From Sporosarcina pasteurii (GTDB lineage Bacteria > Bacillota > Bacilli > Bacillales_A > Planococcaceae), in NCBI RefSeq assembly GCF_041295575.1, contig NZ_CP160452.1:248001-312000 (forward strand): DNA of 64,000 nucleotides, written 5' to 3'. Shown in pieces: positions 44,767 through 54,185 of this stretch. The notes under the pieces were generated by a model. It had not been told where the DNA came from and made no database searches. It saw only the letters and a list, made by a program, of their open reading frames with translations. Position 1 is the stretch's first letter, and every line of letters begins with the position of its first letter. A program made the translations under genes and the position numbers.

Positions 44767-45449
44767 TTGAACAATTTTTATGGGTTATTTTTCCTTACTT
44801 ATGTATTGCAATATTTATTGTCGGTCATATATTTAGATGGCGAACTGATCAATTTGGATGGACAGCAAAATCTAGCGAGTTTATTGAAAAGAAACAATTG
44901 ATGATTGGGAGTTTACTATTCCACATTGGAATTATTCCCGTTATCGCTGGGCATGTCGTGGGTTTGGGGGTCCCAAAAGAATGGACACAGGCCGTTGGAA
45001 TAAGTGACGAACTCTACCATATGGGTGCCTTTTGGGTAGGTGGATTCTTTGGCGTTGTGACATTTTTAGGTATGCTAATATTAACGTCACGTCGATTTAC
45101 GATAAAAAGTGTGCGTGAATTATCGTCTGCTTCAGATTTGATTGTGAATGCGCTTTTATTGTTTATCGTGTTCATTGGGATGTACAGTGTGATTGGTACA
45201 AGCATCACCCAACCAGATTTTGATTATCGTGATTCAATTTCGATTTGGTTTCGTAAGTTATTAATCTTTCAACCAGAAGCTAGCTTTATGTCGAGTGTTC
45301 CACTAGCCTTTCAACTTCATATCTTATCTGGTTTTTTAATTACAGCGATGTGGCCATTTACAAGATTAGTTCACGTTTGGAGTGTACCATTAAATTATCT
45401 GGAAAGAAGTTATATTATATACAGAAGACATCGTCAGAATAATAATTGA
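44763..45449 (+). CDS. narI: Nitrate reductase, diheme cytochrome b gamma subunit
   Basis: 228 aa membrane anchor with five hydrophobic segments that oxidises menaquinol and passes electrons to NarH. Candidate heme ligands are the His in HIFRW, the two in FHIGIIPVIAGHVVG and the pair in QLHILSGF / RLVHVWS. It overlaps the narJ stop as ATGA with AGGAGG upstream. Confidence 0.94.
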   Translation: MIEQFLWVIFPYLCIAIFIVGHIFRWRTDQFGWTAKSSEFIEKKQLMIGSLLFHIGIIPVIAGHVVGLGVPKEWTQAVGISDELYHMGAFWVGGFFGVVTFLGMLILTSRRFTIKSVRELSSASDLIVNALLLFIVFIGMYSVIGTSITQPDFDYRDSISIWFRKLLIFQPEASFMSSVPLAFQLHILSGFLITAMWPFTRLVHVWSVPLNYLERSYIIYRRHRQNNN

Positions 45450-45488
45450 AAAATGCGTACGTGCTTTTTCAAGAATGGGAGAATAAAT

Positions 45489-45953
45489 ATGTGTGATCAA
45501 ACACCGTTCAACTATGAACAAGCACTTAAAAAAATAAAAGATAAATTTCATTTTGATTTTATCGCCCTAGCACTCGTACAATCAGCAGAACTTCGATACG
45601 TATTAAAGTGGGAACATGTTCTTGGAAACAAAAGTGACCGGTATCGAAGAATTGTTTTACAATCGGGCAAAGGAATCGCAGGTAATGTATTTAAAACGGG
45701 AAAGCCTTTCTTAGTCGAGAACGTAGAACGTGAAATAGGGAAAACTGACTTATTTAACTATCCGATTCTCGGTGCTGAATCGCTGACTAGCTTTGGAGCA
45801 ATTCCACTATATAAAGAAAATCGTGTAAAAGGTGTACTTCTCGTTGCTTTCCGAGATGACCAGGAAGTAACGCCTGACCTTTTTGAGCAATTTAAAAATG
45901 AAGCGATTCCAACATTCAGTCCATATTACCATTTGGAGATGGTGGAGGAATGA
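45489..45953 (+). CDS. nreA: GAF-domain nitrate sensor
   Basis: 154 aa, a single GAF domain (about 15-145). In Staphylococcus carnosus NreA binds nitrate and releases its inhibition of NreB. GKGIAGNVFKTGKPFLVENV and the FGAIPLYKENRVKGVLLV segments match the family. The ATG at 45489 follows GGGAG; the nreB start overlaps its end by 4 bases. Its place after narI completes the narGHJI-nreABC arrangement. Confidence 0.88.
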   Translation: MCDQTPFNYEQALKKIKDKFHFDFIALALVQSAELRYVLKWEHVLGNKSDRYRRIVLQSGKGIAGNVFKTGKPFLVENVEREIGKTDLFNYPILGAESLTSFGAIPLYKENRVKGVLLVAFRDDQEVTPDLFEQFKNEAIPTFSPYYHLEMVEE

Positions 45954-46999
45954 GAGCGCTTCAGAATGAACAATTGACAAATTTATTAATGAAAATGTAT
46001 GACAACTCAGGTGAGGCCCTTTTATTTTTTGATTGTTCGAAGAGAGTCATTGCGATGAACCGAGCAGCCGAACTCATATTAGACACTGATGTTGTGAAAC
46101 GCATGATCGATGGAGAAAGGAAAGCAATTTGTCTATCTTGTAAGGGGTATACAAGTGAACAAGAATTACGAACTTGCGTTTCTTGTTATTTATCGAATCC
46201 GTCGGTTGACTTTAGTTCCTTCCAAGTGTATTTGGATACAAAAGGGAAAGGCATCATTCCGTATATGGCAAGTTACCAAACGATTGACGAGGAAAATGGC
46301 ATACGCTTGCTTATGCTTCGGGATTCTACTAAGCAACTTGCAACACAAGAGGCGTTATATCAAAGTACCATGACGAAGAGAATTATTAAGGCACAAGAAG
46401 ATGAGAGAAAACGTATTTCTCGTGAACTCCATGATAGTGTTGCGCAAGAAATGTTAAGCGCAGTCGTTGATTTGCGTGTATTAAAATATATGAACATTGA
46501 CGATGAAGCATTGAAGAAAATTCAGCAAACGGAAGGCTCACTGATGCGTCTACTTGAAGATATTCGTCATCTTTCTGTAGAACTAAGGCCCGCTACATTA
46601 GATGATTTAGGGTTAGAAGCAGCTTTTCGCACTCATTTTAAATGGATTGAAAAAAATTATGGGTTAGTGATTAATTTCTCCGCGGATTTAAAAGCAAAAC
46701 GTTATGAAGAGGAAATTGAAACTGTCGTTTACCGTGTGTGTCAAGAGGCTGTTTTCAATGCGGTAAAATATGCTGGCACAGATTTGATTGCAGTAAGTCT
46801 ATTCGAACATGCGGGCAACCTTGAACTGCATGTAGAAGATGAAGGAATTGGATTCGATATTAATGAAGGTCATTCAAAAGGAACTGGCCTTGGTTTATAT
46901 GGGATGAGAGAACGTGCAGAACTTGTTGGCGGGCAGTTAATCATTCAAACGAATGTTGACGAAGGAACACGAATTTGCTTAAAAGTTCCGCTTCACTAG
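45950..46999 (+). CDS. nreB: Oxygen-sensing histidine kinase
   Basis: Cytoplasmic kinase with an N-terminal PAS domain carrying four cysteines, Cys61, Cys64, Cys76 and Cys79 (C-x2-C-x11-C-x2-C), the [4Fe-4S] oxygen-sensing site of NreB. The HisKA_3 domain has His161 (SRELHDSVAQE), and the HATPase has CQEAVFNAVKYA and DEGIGF / GTGLGLYGM. No transmembrane segment. It would phosphorylate NreC under anoxia when nitrate is present. Confidence 0.94.
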   Translation: MRALQNEQLTNLLMKMYDNSGEALLFFDCSKRVIAMNRAAELILDTDVVKRMIDGERKAICLSCKGYTSEQELRTCVSCYLSNPSVDFSSFQVYLDTKGKGIIPYMASYQTIDEENGIRLLMLRDSTKQLATQEALYQSTMTKRIIKAQEDERKRISRELHDSVAQEMLSAVVDLRVLKYMNIDDEALKKIQQTEGSLMRLLEDIRHLSVELRPATLDDLGLEAAFRTHFKWIEKNYGLVINFSADLKAKRYEEEIETVVYRVCQEAVFNAVKYAGTDLIAVSLFEHAGNLELHVEDEGIGFDINEGHSKGTGLGLYGMRERAELVGGQLIIQTNVDEGTRICLKVPLH

Positions 47000-47020
47000 C
47001 CTGTGAAAGGGGTGAATGAA

Positions 47021-47668
47021 TTGAAAATCATTATTGCGGATGACCATGCTGTTGTACGGAGTGGTTTTATGCATATTTTAAATTTTCAAGAGGATATGGA
47101 AGTGGTGGCAACAGCTGCTGACGGACTCGAAGCGTACGCCCTGGTTGCGAAGCATCGACCTGATGTTATATTGATGGATTTAAGTATGCCGCCAGGTGAA
47201 AGTGGCTTGATCGCAACTGGAAAAATTCATGAGGATTTTCCAAAGACAAAAATTTTAATCTTAACGATGCATGATGATGAAGAGTATTTATTTCATGTAT
47301 TGAGAAATGGTGCATCCGGATATGTATTGAAAAATGCACCTGATGAAGAACTATTGTCTGCGATACGTACAGTACATAAAGGCGATACGTATATTCATCC
47401 AACGATGGCAACGTCACTCGTCCGTGAGTTCGTCAAACAAGATATAGATGGCCCGGAAGATGACCCATTTAAAATTTTAACGAAACGCGAAATAGAAGTG
47501 TTGCCACTTGCTGCGAAAGGATACGGCAATAAAGAAATAGCTGAGAAACTATTTATCTCGGTCAAAACAGTCGAAGCGCACAAAGCGCGTATTATGGAGA
47601 AATTAAACTTGAAAAATCGACCTGAACTGATTGAATATGCACTTCGAAAAAAGTTATTAAATTTTTAA
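47021..47668 (+). CDS. nreC: NarL-family response regulator of nitrate respiration
   Basis: Receiver domain with acidic pair Asp7/Asp8 and phospho-acceptor Asp53 ([12 protein letters not shown]), then a LuxR-type helix-turn-helix ([22 protein letters not shown]). The TTG at 47021 gives an N-terminus ([15 protein letters not shown]) matching NreC proteins and has AAAGGGGTG 7 bases before it. The candidate NreC box upstream of narG is its likely target. Confidence 0.93.
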   Translation: MKIIIADDHAVVRSGFMHILNFQEDMEVVATAADGLEAYALVAKHRPDVILMDLSMPPGESGLIATGKIHEDFPKTKILILTMHDDEEYLFHVLRNGASGYVLKNAPDEELLSAIRTVHKGDTYIHPTMATSLVREFVKQDIDGPEDDPFKILTKREIEVLPLAAKGYGNKEIAEKLFISVKTVEAHKARIMEKLNLKNRPELIEYALRKKLLNF

Positions 47669-47686
47669 AAGGAAGGTGCGTACCTA

Positions 47687-48214
47687 ATGGCTGAAACAGC
47701 TAAATTTAAATTTTCGCTACCTGCCCTAAGGGTATTGGAAAATGAACATCAGTATTTGTCCTATTTAATGGAAGAGTGGCATATAATTGTCCTTGCTTTT
47801 GAGCGGAATATTTATACGGTTGAAGAAGGTCATGAAGCAATACAAGCTCTTAGAAAATTAATTGTTGAGTTTATCGAACCGTTAAAAAATCACACTGAAA
47901 AAGAAGAAGCATTTTTATTCCCAATGCTAGCCCAGTACGTCGGAGATGAGCAAGGACCCGTGCAGGCAACCGAAGAAGAGCATGAAGAAATCGATGCATA
48001 TATTGGGCACTTTCTCCATCATACTTTAGGAGATGTCGGTCATTTTACGATGGAAGATATGCAAAAAGTAGTAAATGATGCTGCAGAGGCATTTGAAGTA
48101 CTGGCCGTGCACTTTGTTAAAGAAGAATCTATTCTATTTCCAATGGTAGATAATATTTTACGTATAGAAGAACAAGACAAACTTTATGAGCAATTGTATA
48201 CACCGATTATTTAA
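47687..48214 (+). CDS. Hemerythrin-like HHE-domain protein
   Basis: 175 aa four-helix-bundle protein with a full set of candidate di-iron ligands: His in ENEHQY, H-x3-E in NHTEKEE, His in EEEHEE and H-x3-E in VHFVKEE. It lies between nreC and the nitrate transporter, so a role in O2/NO sensing or repair of iron centres during nitrate respiration (as for RIC/YtfE-type proteins) is plausible but inferred. AAAGGAAGG ribosome site. Confidence 0.85.
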   Translation: MAETAKFKFSLPALRVLENEHQYLSYLMEEWHIIVLAFERNIYTVEEGHEAIQALRKLIVEFIEPLKNHTEKEEAFLFPMLAQYVGDEQGPVQATEEEHEEIDAYIGHFLHHTLGDVGHFTMEDMQKVVNDAAEAFEVLAVHFVKEESILFPMVDNILRIEEQDKLYEQLYTPII

Positions 48215-48260
48215 AGAGATAACAAAAATCATTTATGACTATAAAAAGTAGGTGGTTTGC

Positions 48261-49751
48261 TTGATTAAGAAAGTGCAATTGCCGTTACAAACGTTAAACT
48301 TAACAGTAGGGTTCGCGGTATGGGTGTTAATCTCTTCTCTAATTCCTTTTATCGTAGAAGATATTTCGATTCCCCCGGAAAGGTTAGCAATCGTGACAGC
48401 TGTACCGATTGTGCTTGGCTCGGTTCTACGTATTCCATTTGGATACTATGCCAACATGATTGGTGCTAGATTAGTATTTTTAATTAGTTTTATTATACTG
48501 TTGTTCCCTGTGTTTTACATTAGCGCCGCTTCATCTTTTATGGATTTAATTATTGGCGGAACATTTTTAGGGATAGGCGGAGCAGTCTTTTCCGTCGGTG
48601 TCACGTCACTGCCAAAGTATTATCCAAAAGAAAAGCATGGCTTAGTGAATGGGGTATACGGGATTGGTAACTTAGGAACGGCTGTATCGACATTTACCGC
48701 GCCAATCATTGCAACACAAATTGGTTGGACAGCGACTGTAAAATTATATCTTATTGTACTAGTCATTTTCGCAGCACTTAACTTTTTCTTAGGAGATAAG
48801 GCAGAACCAAAAGTGAAAGCGCCAATTATGGATCAAATTAAGAGCGTATATAAAGATGAGAAACTATGGTTTTTTTCATTGTTTTACTTTATTACATTCG
48901 GTTCATTCGTAGCGTTCACCGTATTTTTACCTAATTTCCTAGTATCGTATTTTGGCATCGAAAAAGTGGATGCCGGTATGAGAACAGCAGGTTTTATTGT
49001 CCTAGCAACCGCATTTCGTCCAATCGGCGGATGGCTTGGAGATAAATTTCCTCCTCTAAATTTGCTCATGGTTTGTTTTGCGGGGCTAACAGGAGCAGCC
49101 GTCGTTCTAGCTTTTTCACCATCAATTGGACTATACACAGTCGGATCCTTAATTATCGCGGTCTGTGCTGGCGCTGGAAATGGATTGATTTTCAAACTTG
49201 TTCCGACATTCTTCAATAAACAAGCAGGAATTGTGAACGGAATCGTTTCTATGATGGGCGGTTTAGGAGGTTTTTTTCCACCGCTATTGCTGTCTGTCGT
49301 CTATTCAATGACAGGATCTTATTCAATTGGCTTTATGGCTTTTTCCCAAGTCGCACTCGTTAGTTTAATTCTTGTGATCTGGTTGTATTATATGGACCGA
49401 TTAAAACTCGCTTCGGACGTATTTGAATCAACGGGACAAGGGATACTTGTCACAAATGCGGCAGGGACAATTGAAAGTGTAAACCCAGCTTTTACCGAAT
49501 TGACGGGTTATTCCGAAGAAGAGGTCATTGGCCGAAATCCAAATATTTTAAGTTCAGGAAGACAATCATCTGAATTTTATACGACGATGTGGGGGCAAAT
49601 TGGACAGGAAGGTGAATGGACAGGAAAGCTATGGAATAAAAAGAAAGATGGTGAAGAGTATTTGGAGCTTCTTTCTATCCATACAGTTACTGATTCAACT
49701 GGTGAAGTGCTCAGATATGTCGGGACATTTACAGACATTACACCTGAGTAA
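48261..49751 (+). CDS. NarK/NarT nitrate-nitrite transporter fused to a C-terminal PAS domain
   Basis: Residues about 1-375 are a 12-helix MFS transporter of the NarK type, with the nitrate-signature glycine motif GIGNLGTAVSTFTAP (about 135-150) and GAGNGLIFKLVPTFF in the second half. Residues about 378-496 form a complete PAS domain (DVFESTGQGILVTNAAGTI to a terminal YVGTFTDITPE), directly after the last helix and so cytoplasmic. The PAS ends at its DIT motif with no output domain. The TTG at 48261 fits the AGGTGG site; GTG 48252 is an alternative. Ordinary NarT/NarK proteins end after helix 12. Confidence 0.88.
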   Translation: MIKKVQLPLQTLNLTVGFAVWVLISSLIPFIVEDISIPPERLAIVTAVPIVLGSVLRIPFGYYANMIGARLVFLISFIILLFPVFYISAASSFMDLIIGGTFLGIGGAVFSVGVTSLPKYYPKEKHGLVNGVYGIGNLGTAVSTFTAPIIATQIGWTATVKLYLIVLVIFAALNFFLGDKAEPKVKAPIMDQIKSVYKDEKLWFFSLFYFITFGSFVAFTVFLPNFLVSYFGIEKVDAGMRTAGFIVLATAFRPIGGWLGDKFPPLNLLMVCFAGLTGAAVVLAFSPSIGLYTVGSLIIAVCAGAGNGLIFKLVPTFFNKQAGIVNGIVSMMGGLGGFFPPLLLSVVYSMTGSYSIGFMAFSQVALVSLILVIWLYYMDRLKLASDVFESTGQGILVTNAAGTIESVNPAFTELTGYSEEEVIGRNPNILSSGRQSSEFYTTMWGQIGQEGEWTGKLWNKKKDGEEYLELLSIHTVTDSTGEVLRYVGTFTDITPE

Positions 49752-49819
49752 AAGTAGGGGCATTCGGTACATCTACCGGCTGCCCTTGCTCTATTCTACA
49801 ATGAAGAGAGGCACTTGAG

Positions 49820-50839
49820 TTGGAAAAACGTTATTCGAGACAAACTTTATTTACGCCGATTGGTGATGAAGGGCAACGACAACTTACCGAATCGACTGTC
49901 CTAATCATCGGTTGTGGAGCGCTCGGTACGGCAACGTCTGAAACGCTAGTCCGAGCAGGTGTTAAGAAATTAATCATTGCGGATAGAGATTACGTTGAAC
50001 CGTCTAATTTACAAAGGCAACAATTATTTACTGAACAAGATGCGATTGATGGGATGCCAAAAGTCATTGCAGCAAAACGTCGTTTAACAAAAATTCGCTC
50101 CGATATTGAAATTGAGACGGTCTTGGATCATATTGATGGTCCATTAATCGAACGACTCAGTAAAGATGTTCATCTTATTCTTGATGCGACTGATAACTTT
50201 GAGACGAGATTAGCAATCAATGATATTGCATGGAAAAGAGAGATTCCATGGGTTTACGGGGCTTGTGTTGGGAGTTTAAGTACAGTTTTTTCTTTTATAC
50301 CAGGGGAAACTCCTTGTTTTCGATGCTTACTACCAGCTCTCCCGGCCGTTAATGAAACTTGTGACACTGCGGGCATCATTGCACCAGCCGTCCAAATAAC
50401 GGCCGCCCATCAAAGTGCAGAAGCGCTTAAATGGCTATCGGGGAATAGAGGGGCAATGCGGACGAAAATGCTGACGTATGACTGTTGGCATAATACGAGT
50501 GTCGAAGCGGGAATGACTCGCTTAAAAAGAGATCTATGCGAAACATGCGGACCCAATCCTAGTTTTCCGGCTTTACAAAAAGAAACAGGAACAAGTTTCG
50601 GTGTTCTTTGCGGGCGAAAAACCGTGCAAGTGATTCCAGATAAAGACCGCTTACTGACTTTAGATGAAGTGGAAGCAGTCGCCAAGCGTCTGAATCAGCC
50701 ATATAAAAAAACGCCTTACTTTGTAGAAATGAAGGTAAATGATTACCGATGTGTTATTTTTGCGAATGGGCGCTTACTCATACATGGATTAAAAGATATT
50801 CAACAAGGACGGAAGATGTATCATCAATTTTTTGGTTAA
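49820..50839 (+). CDS. moeB: MoaD/ThiS-adenylating enzyme, MoeB-type
   Basis: 339 aa E1-like protein. The nucleotide-binding GCGALGTA motif (about 31-38), the adenylation Arg in SNLQRQQLF, ATDNFETR and two zinc CxxC pairs (CFRC and CETC) are present. It activates the C-terminal glycine of MoaD for sulfur transfer in molybdopterin synthesis. A ThiF role cannot be excluded from sequence alone, but the neighbouring moa/mob genes favour MoeB. A C-terminal extension of about 90 residues follows the core. TTG start. Confidence 0.87.
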   Translation: MEKRYSRQTLFTPIGDEGQRQLTESTVLIIGCGALGTATSETLVRAGVKKLIIADRDYVEPSNLQRQQLFTEQDAIDGMPKVIAAKRRLTKIRSDIEIETVLDHIDGPLIERLSKDVHLILDATDNFETRLAINDIAWKREIPWVYGACVGSLSTVFSFIPGETPCFRCLLPALPAVNETCDTAGIIAPAVQITAAHQSAEALKWLSGNRGAMRTKMLTYDCWHNTSVEAGMTRLKRDLCETCGPNPSFPALQKETGTSFGVLCGRKTVQVIPDKDRLLTLDEVEAVAKRLNQPYKKTPYFVEMKVNDYRCVIFANGRLLIHGLKDIQQGRKMYHQFFG

Positions 50840-50855
50840 TAGAGGAGGACATACT

Positions 50856-51371
50856 ATGGCAAAAGAACATGAATATAGCAAGGATCAATCATTAGCATTG
50901 GCTGTACTCACAGTGAGTGATACACGTCACTTAGAAAATGACCGTGGTGGCGATACAATCCGTCAAATGCTTGAAAGTGAAGGGCATCAAATTGTAGCGT
51001 CATCTATTTGTAAAGATGAAAAACAAGAAATTGAGGAATCAATAAAAAAATGGTTAGAAAACCCAAATATACAGGGGATTGTTACAACAGGAGGTACCGG
51101 TTTAGGATTCAGAGATATTACACCTGAAACAATTGAGCCGTATTTTACAAAGCATATAAAGGGTTTTGGAGAATTGTTTAGAATGCTTAGTTATACGGAA
51201 GATGTCGGGTCGAAATCGTTGTTAAGTCGAGCAGAGGCAGGCATTGTTGAAGATAAAGTCATTTACATATTGCCAGGGTCAGTAAAGGCTGTAGAACTGG
51301 CGATGAAAAAGCTCGTTCTACCTGAACTACACCACATCGTGCATGAAATTACGAAACATAAAAGTGAATAA
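50856..51371 (+). CDS. moaB: Molybdopterin adenylyltransferase-like protein MoaB
   Basis: 171 aa MogA/MoaB-family protein with the TTGGTGLGFRDITPE motif (about 77-91) and a PGSVKAVE segment; it adenylates molybdopterin before metal insertion. The ATG at 50856 lies 7 bases after GAGGAGG. It is 16 bases after moeB. Confidence 0.93.
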   Translation: MAKEHEYSKDQSLALAVLTVSDTRHLENDRGGDTIRQMLESEGHQIVASSICKDEKQEIEESIKKWLENPNIQGIVTTGGTGLGFRDITPETIEPYFTKHIKGFGELFRMLSYTEDVGSKSLLSRAEAGIVEDKVIYILPGSVKAVELAMKKLVLPELHHIVHEITKHKSE

Positions 51372-51420
51372 AAGAAATGGGCAACTAGTTTGAAAGTGTT
51401 TCAAACTCAAGCTGCCCATC
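51372..51420 (-). terminator. Terminator of moaC, shared with convergent moaB
   Basis: ATGGGCAACTAGTTTGAAA (51377-51395) pairs with its partner at 51399-51419 with a small bulge. Read on the minus strand it is followed by TTTCTTTTATT, so it serves moaC best. Confidence 0.8.
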
Positions 51421-51434
51421 TCTATTAATACGTT

Positions 51435-51926
51435 TTAAAGTTGTCGCTCAAAGTCTCCGTTTTTTCCACCCGTTTTTTTCATAAGCATAGTTGGACCGAT
51501 AACCATATCCTTTCCAACCGCTTTACACATGTCATAAATGGTTAGCGCAGCGGACGTGGCAGCAGTTAAAGCTTCCATTTCGACGCCAGTAAGACCTTTT
51601 GTTTTAACTTCGGCATGAATGAGTATTTCGAAATGGTTATTCTCATGGTCAATTGCCCAGTCGAACTGCACGTCAATTCCAGTGAGTGGAAGCGGGTGAC
51701 ACATTGGAATGATGTTTGCAGTGTTTTTCGCAGCCATTACAGCAGCGATTTGCGCAACAGCAAAAACATCTCCTTTTTTATTTGTTCCTTCTGCAATTTG
51801 GGCGTGAATTTCTTCGTTCACGATAATGGATGACTTTGCGATGGCAACCCGTACTGTTTCAGTTTTATGTGAGACGTCAACCATTTTGGCGCGTCCTTGT
51901 TCATTGAAATGCGTTAATTTAGACAA
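51435..51926 (-). CDS. moaC: Cyclic pyranopterin monophosphate synthase
   Basis: 163 aa enzyme that converts the MoaA product to cPMP. Signature regions are [12 protein letters not shown] (about 73-84) and the conserved [22 protein letters not shown] near the end, with the catalytic lysines. TTG start with GAAAGGA. It is the only gene of the Mo cluster on the minus strand and has its own terminator. Confidence 0.95.
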   Translation of the reverse strand: MSKLTHFNEQGRAKMVDVSHKTETVRVAIAKSSIIVNEEIHAQIAEGTNKKGDVFAVAQIAAVMAAKNTANIIPMCHPLPLTGIDVQFDWAIDHENNHFEILIHAEVKTKGLTGVEMEALTAATSAALTIYDMCKAVGKDMVIGPTMLMKKTGGKNGDFERQL

Positions 51927-51989
51927 AACAATTCAATCCTTTCGGGATGATTTACTTAAAGTATAGCAGAAATGTGAGGTTTTACGATT

Positions 51990-53246
51990 ATGTCACTAAT
52001 GAGAAAACCAATTCCAGTGAAAGAGGCTGTTCAACTTGTCATGAATCATACACAAATAGGAAGCAGTGAAAAAGTTCCGCTAGACCAAGCATATGGTCGT
52101 GTGTTAAAAGAGCCAATTATTGCGAAGCATGATGTACCTCCGTTCGATCGATCACCGTACGATGGTTTTGCGATTCGTGCAGAAGATTCGAAAGGTGCAT
52201 CTGGAGAGAATCGAATTCATTTTCAAGTGATTGATGAAATTGGGGCAGGTCATTTAGCGAAACGCGGCATAGAAAAAGGTGAAGCTGTTCGAATTATGAC
52301 AGGTGCGCCAATTCCGGAAAATGCAGATGCTGTTGTTATGCTGGAACAAACAATTGAGCAAGAGGACACATTTTCCCTGCGGAAACCTTTTGACACTGGC
52401 GAGAATATAGCCGTTCAAGGTGAAGACGCAAAAGAAGGAAAAGTGTTAATTGAAGCGGGGGCATTGATTCACCCAGGAACGATAGCGCTCCTAGCAACTT
52501 TTGGTTACGCGGAAGTAGAAGTCGCGAAAAAGCCGGTCGTCGGCATACTCGCAACAGGTACAGAGCTTTTACAAGTCCATGAAGAATTGACACCTGGAAA
52601 AATTCGAAATTCCAATGGTCCAATGATCGCTGCACAATTATCGCGCATGGACATTGAATATAAATCCTATGGCCTGCTTGGAGATAATCTCGATGCTTGT
52701 ATGGAAATGGTTGAAAAAGCATTGGCTGAAACAGATGTCCTCATTACAACAGGCGGCGTGTCGGTAGGAGATTATGATTATTTACCTGTCATTTACGAAA
52801 AATTAGGTGCTGAAGTATTGTTCAATAAAGTTGCCATGCGTCCTGGAAGTGTGACGACTGTTGCCACGTTAGGGAGTCATTTATTATTTGGATTATCTGG
52901 CAATCCATCGGCATGTTTTACAGGCTTTGAATTATTTACACGTCCCGCGTTATTGAAAATGATGGGCGGAACAAAGCCCTATTTACCTCGAATGAAAGCC
53001 ACGCTTGGCGAAGACTTCCCAAAGCCGAACCCTTTCTTACGCTTCGTGCGTGCCGTTTGGGAAATGACTGAAGAAGGTCCGGTTGCAACACCAGCGGGCT
53101 TTAATAAATCGGCCGCGGTATCGTCCATTGCAAGAGGAAATTGTATCATTGTTCTCCCAAATGGAACGAGAGGCTATACAAAAGGCATGGAAGTAGACGT
53201 TCTTTTACTAGGGGTAGAAGAAGGCGTTGCCAAGTGGGAGCTGTGA
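51990..53246 (+). CDS. moeA: Molybdopterin molybdotransferase MoeA
   Basis: 418 aa enzyme inserting molybdate into adenylated molybdopterin. The motifs PPFDRSPYDGFAIRAED (about 48-64), MTGAPIPENADAVVMLEQ, ATGTELL, TTGGVSVGDYD and LSGNPSACFTGFELF are all present. Divergent from moaC, 63 bases apart; overlaps mobB by 4 bases. Confidence 0.95.
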   Translation: MSLMRKPIPVKEAVQLVMNHTQIGSSEKVPLDQAYGRVLKEPIIAKHDVPPFDRSPYDGFAIRAEDSKGASGENRIHFQVIDEIGAGHLAKRGIEKGEAVRIMTGAPIPENADAVVMLEQTIEQEDTFSLRKPFDTGENIAVQGEDAKEGKVLIEAGALIHPGTIALLATFGYAEVEVAKKPVVGILATGTELLQVHEELTPGKIRNSNGPMIAAQLSRMDIEYKSYGLLGDNLDACMEMVEKALAETDVLITTGGVSVGDYDYLPVIYEKLGAEVLFNKVAMRPGSVTTVATLGSHLLFGLSGNPSACFTGFELFTRPALLKMMGGTKPYLPRMKATLGEDFPKPNPFLRFVRAVWEMTEEGPVATPAGFNKSAAVSSIARGNCIIVLPNGTRGYTKGMEVDVLLLGVEEGVAKWEL

Positions 53247-53749
53247 AGATCTTACATGTCGTTGGTTTTAAGGATAGTGGGAAGACAACGCTGATCTCAC
53301 GCTGGGTGCGCTTGTTGAAAAGTGAAGGTCTGACGGTTTCCGTGTTGAAGCATCACGGGCATGCTTCATCTCTTGATATGCCTAACGAAAATACGGACGG
53401 AATGCAATTTTTAAATAATGGAGCGGATATGTCTCTCGTCGCTGGCGCTGGAACTGCTCAACTATTATTAAATGAAGAACCGAGTTTTGCGCAATTAGTG
53501 CACATGGCGACTTTAAACAATCCCGATGTTTTACTCATCGAAGGGTATAAAAGTGAACAAGGAAATAAAGTGGTTATAGTACGTGACGAAAAGGACTGGC
53601 AAGCGTTACAACAATTGTCAGGCATTCAATTCGTTATTGGACATGGTAAAATGAACTTACATGTAGATGTAATTGACCGGGCCGAAAAAAGCCAAGTTGA
53701 TGATTGGTTTTTACAATGGGTAAAGGAGGATGGCCATGAAGCCATTTGA
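53243..53749 (+). CDS. mobB: Molybdopterin-guanine dinucleotide adapter MobB
   Basis: 168 aa GTP-binding protein with P-loop GFKDSGKTTL (about 8-17) and LKHHGHA. It assists MobA in making the guanine dinucleotide form used by NarG. The GTG at 53243 overlaps the moeA stop as GTGA. It overlaps moaE by 14 bases. Confidence 0.92.
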   Translation: MKILHVVGFKDSGKTTLISRWVRLLKSEGLTVSVLKHHGHASSLDMPNENTDGMQFLNNGADMSLVAGAGTAQLLLNEEPSFAQLVHMATLNNPDVLLIEGYKSEQGNKVVIVRDEKDWQALQQLSGIQFVIGHGKMNLHVDVIDRAEKSQVDDWFLQWVKEDGHEAI

Positions 53750-54185
53750 AATCGTAGAAGAGCCAATTGACATACAAAAATACGCAGATTATGTTCTCCA
53801 TGCAAGTGCGGGGGCAGTGACGATTTTCACCGGGAATGTGCGTGAATGGACACACGGCGTTCGGACGTTATATTTGTCTTATGAAGCGTATGTCCCAATG
53901 GCCGAGAAAAAAATGGCGGAAATCGGGGCGGAAATGGAAGAGAAATGGCCAGGAATTAAAGTCGCAATCGTTCATCGTATCGGTGAACTACATATATCAG
54001 ATATTGCCGTCCTAATCGCCGTCTCCTCACCTCATAGAGAGGCAGCCTACGCCGCAAATGAGTATGCTATCGAACGAATTAAAGAAGTTGTCCCGATTTG
54101 GAAAAAAGAAATTTGGGAAGACGGAGAAGAATGGATTGGTGCGCAGAAAAAATATCCGACGAAAGGGAGAAAATTGAATGATTAA
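53736..54185 (+). CDS. moaE: Molybdopterin synthase large subunit
   Basis: 149 aa. TGNVREWTHG (about 34-43), HRIGELHISDIAVLIAVSSPHR and the catalytic lysine region PIWKKEIWEDG are characteristic. The ATG at 53736 has AAGGAGG 7 bases before it. It pairs with MoaD, whose gene overlaps it by 8 bases. Confidence 0.95.
   Translation: MKPFEIVEEPIDIQKYADYVLHASAGAVTIFTGNVREWTHGVRTLYLSYEAYVPMAEKKMAEIGAEMEEKWPGIKVAIVHRIGELHISDIAVLIAVSSPHREAAYAANEYAIERIKEVVPIWKKEIWEDGEEWIGAQKKYPTKGRKLND

Noticed and set aside
49752..49800. Terminator or Moco riboswitch between the NarK-PAS gene and moeB
   Set aside because: Only a weak GGGCA/TGCCC pairing without a T run; it is too short for a Moco aptamer and does not resemble one.
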